From positions 2,480,001 to 2,544,000 of the forward strand of contig NZ_CP075896.1 in assembly GCF_018604545.1 (NCBI RefSeq): a stretch of 64,000 bases of DNA, in the 5' to 3' direction. The notes beneath the pieces were generated by a model. That model was not told the origin of the DNA. It did no database searches and saw nothing but the letters and a program-made list of their open reading frames with translations. Of the stretch, positions 63,330 through 64,000 are shown in pieces; the stretch's first letter is position 1; every line of letters begins with the position of its first letter. A program made the translations under genes and the position numbers. The stretch comes from Streptomyces koelreuteriae (GTDB taxonomy: Bacteria > Actinomycetota > Actinomycetes > Streptomycetales > Streptomycetaceae).

Positions 63330-63827
63330 ATGACGGAGACCACACAGCGCAGGAACACCCCTCCGGGTACCAGGACGGGCAAGCAGGACGGGGCCACGGC
63401 ATCGCAGGGCGGCAGAGGGGGCGGGACCTCCGCTGAAGCCCGTGGCAGTACGGAGATCGCGGACACGGTCGTGGCGAAGATCGCGGGGATGGCCGCCCGG
63501 GAGATTCCGGAGGTGTACAACCTCGGCGGAGGGATGACCAGGGCCTTCGGGGCCGTGCGCCAGCGGGTGCCGGGTGGGGGCAGTGGGGTCACCCAGGGTG
63601 TGAAGGTGGAGGTCGGCGAGCGTCAGGCCGCCGTCGATCTGGATCTCGTCGTCGAGTACGGCGCCGCCATCACCGACACCGCGGCGGATGTCCGGACCAA
63701 CGTCGTCAACGCGGTGGAACGGATGACCGGTCTGGAGGTCGTGGAGGTCAACATCGCCGTCGACGACGTACATCTGCCGGATGAGGAGGACGAGTCCGAG
63801 CAGGAGGGGCAGCGGCGCGTGGCCTGA
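63330..63827 (+). CDS. Asp23/Gls24 family envelope stress protein
   Basis: The 165-residue protein has a disordered, Gly/Thr/Gln-rich N-terminus (1-40), then the Asp23 domain with IADTVVAKIAGMAAREIPEVYNLGG, VKVEVGERQAAVDLDLVVEYGAAI and VEVNIAVDDVHLPDEE, and an acidic tail. In Gram-positives such proteins sit at the membrane through a partner and respond to alkaline or envelope stress. In Streptomyces they come in clusters; only one copy is in view. ATG 63330 has GAGGTG six bases upstream, and GTG 63321 is the alternative. Confidence 0.9.
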   Translation: MTETTQRRNTPPGTRTGKQDGATASQGGRGGGTSAEARGSTEIADTVVAKIAGMAAREIPEVYNLGGGMTRAFGAVRQRVPGGGSGVTQGVKVEVGERQAAVDLDLVVEYGAAITDTAADVRTNVVNAVERMTGLEVVEVNIAVDDVHLPDEEDESEQEGQRRVA

Positions 63828-63860
63828 GGGAGCCCGGCTCCCCCAGGTTCAGCGCCCTCT

Positions 63861-63885
63861 CCGGGGCGCCGTGTGCGCGCCCCGG
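63861..63885. terminator. Terminator between convergent genes
   Basis: CCGGGGCGC (63861-63869) pairs perfectly with 63877-63885 over a 7-base loop. It lies 33 bases after the Asp23 stop and 6 bases from the stop of the opposite gene, so it may serve both. Confidence 0.8.
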
Positions 63886-63891
63886 GGTGGG

Positions 63892-64000
63892 TCAGGCCGT
63901 GCGCTTGCGTGACGTCGACTTCTTCGCCGTCGTCTTCTTCGCGGCCGTCTTTTTCGCGCCCTGGCCCGACTTCGCCGTGGACTTCTTGGCCGCCGTCGTC
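63892..64000 (-). CDS. C-terminal tail of a Lys/Ala/Thr-rich, histone-like protein (cut by window edge)
   Basis: Only the last 35 codons are visible, with stop TGA at 63894-63892. They read as repeated AAKK/TAKK units ending KKSTSRKRTA, the kind of tail seen on histone H1-like proteins and on the lysine-rich HU variants of actinobacteria. It lacks acidic residues. The folded part lies outside the window, so the family cannot be fixed. Nucleoid binding is a likely role given the tail. Confidence 0.55.
   Translation of the reverse strand, partial: TTAAKKSTAKSGQGAKKTAAKKTTAKKSTSRKRTA

Overview
The window is high-GC actinobacterial chromosome, almost certainly from the core of a Streptomyces genome. 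The evidence is the strong third-position GC bias, the many GTG and TTG starts, a chitinase promoter of the Streptomyces type, and the adjacent cytoskeletal genes scy and filP. From memory, the gene order follows S. coelicolor SCO5350 to about SCO5411 in inverse numbering. These are mostly housekeeping genes with a few accessory insertions.

Layout. 0-7.7 kb: a cut-off glycosyltransferase, a thiamine-binding protein/DUF3817 pair, three tandem AIM24-family genes, a MarR regulator, and an OmpR-type two-component pair (RapA1/A2-like) divergent from a PepSY lipid-free secreted protein. Two 83-bp inverted copies of a dispersed repeat bracket this block. 7.7-10.5 kb: meaB, a thiolase and methylmalonyl-CoA epimerase. 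10.5-15.8 kb: scy and filP, the coiled-coil polar-growth scaffold and intermediate-filament-like protein. 15.8-20 kb: two paralogous ABC-2 exporters. 20-28 kb: a zinc-ribbon-like protein, a TTA-containing luciferase-like oxidoreductase, an SCO5389-family protein, nucS, a membrane-anchored NTPase-like protein with a degenerate P-loop, a STAS protein, 3-hydroxybutyryl-CoA dehydrogenase and a TetR regulator. 28-35 kb: a third ABC exporter, cobalamin adenosyltransferase, two membrane proteins, a NarL-type two-component system and a secreted GH18 chitinase.

35-43.3 kb is the complete atpIBEFHAGDC operon on the minus strand, with a Rex-operator-like palindrome upstream and a strong terminator downstream. 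43.6-50 kb carries a WecA-like transferase, a glyA paralogue, a phosphatase-like protein, the Sua5-family protein, prmC, prfA and rpmE; rpmE has a textbook sigma-R promoter. 50-56 kb holds an LCP cell-wall ligase, a trypsin-like protease with FG-GAP repeats, and rho with a long disordered RNA-binding insert. 56-62.3 kb is aspartate-family amino-acid synthesis: thrB, thrC, hom, lysA and an arginyl-tRNA-synthetase-like protein lacking the catalytic core. The right end has a stand-alone receiver protein, tRNA-Arg(CCG), an Asp23-family gene and a Lys/Ala-rich protein tail.

Functional themes are apical growth and envelope (scy, filP, LCP, WecA-like), B12-dependent methylmalonyl-CoA metabolism (meaB, epimerase, adenosyltransferase, with no mutase in view), energy generation, and translation termination (prfA with its methylase prmC). 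I see no phage, IS element, CRISPR array or classic defence island. The least-explained items are the inverted repeats around 0.6-7.4 kb, the core-less ArgRS, the acidic sensor kinase/PepSY pair with phased operator repeats, and the degenerate-P-loop NTPase.
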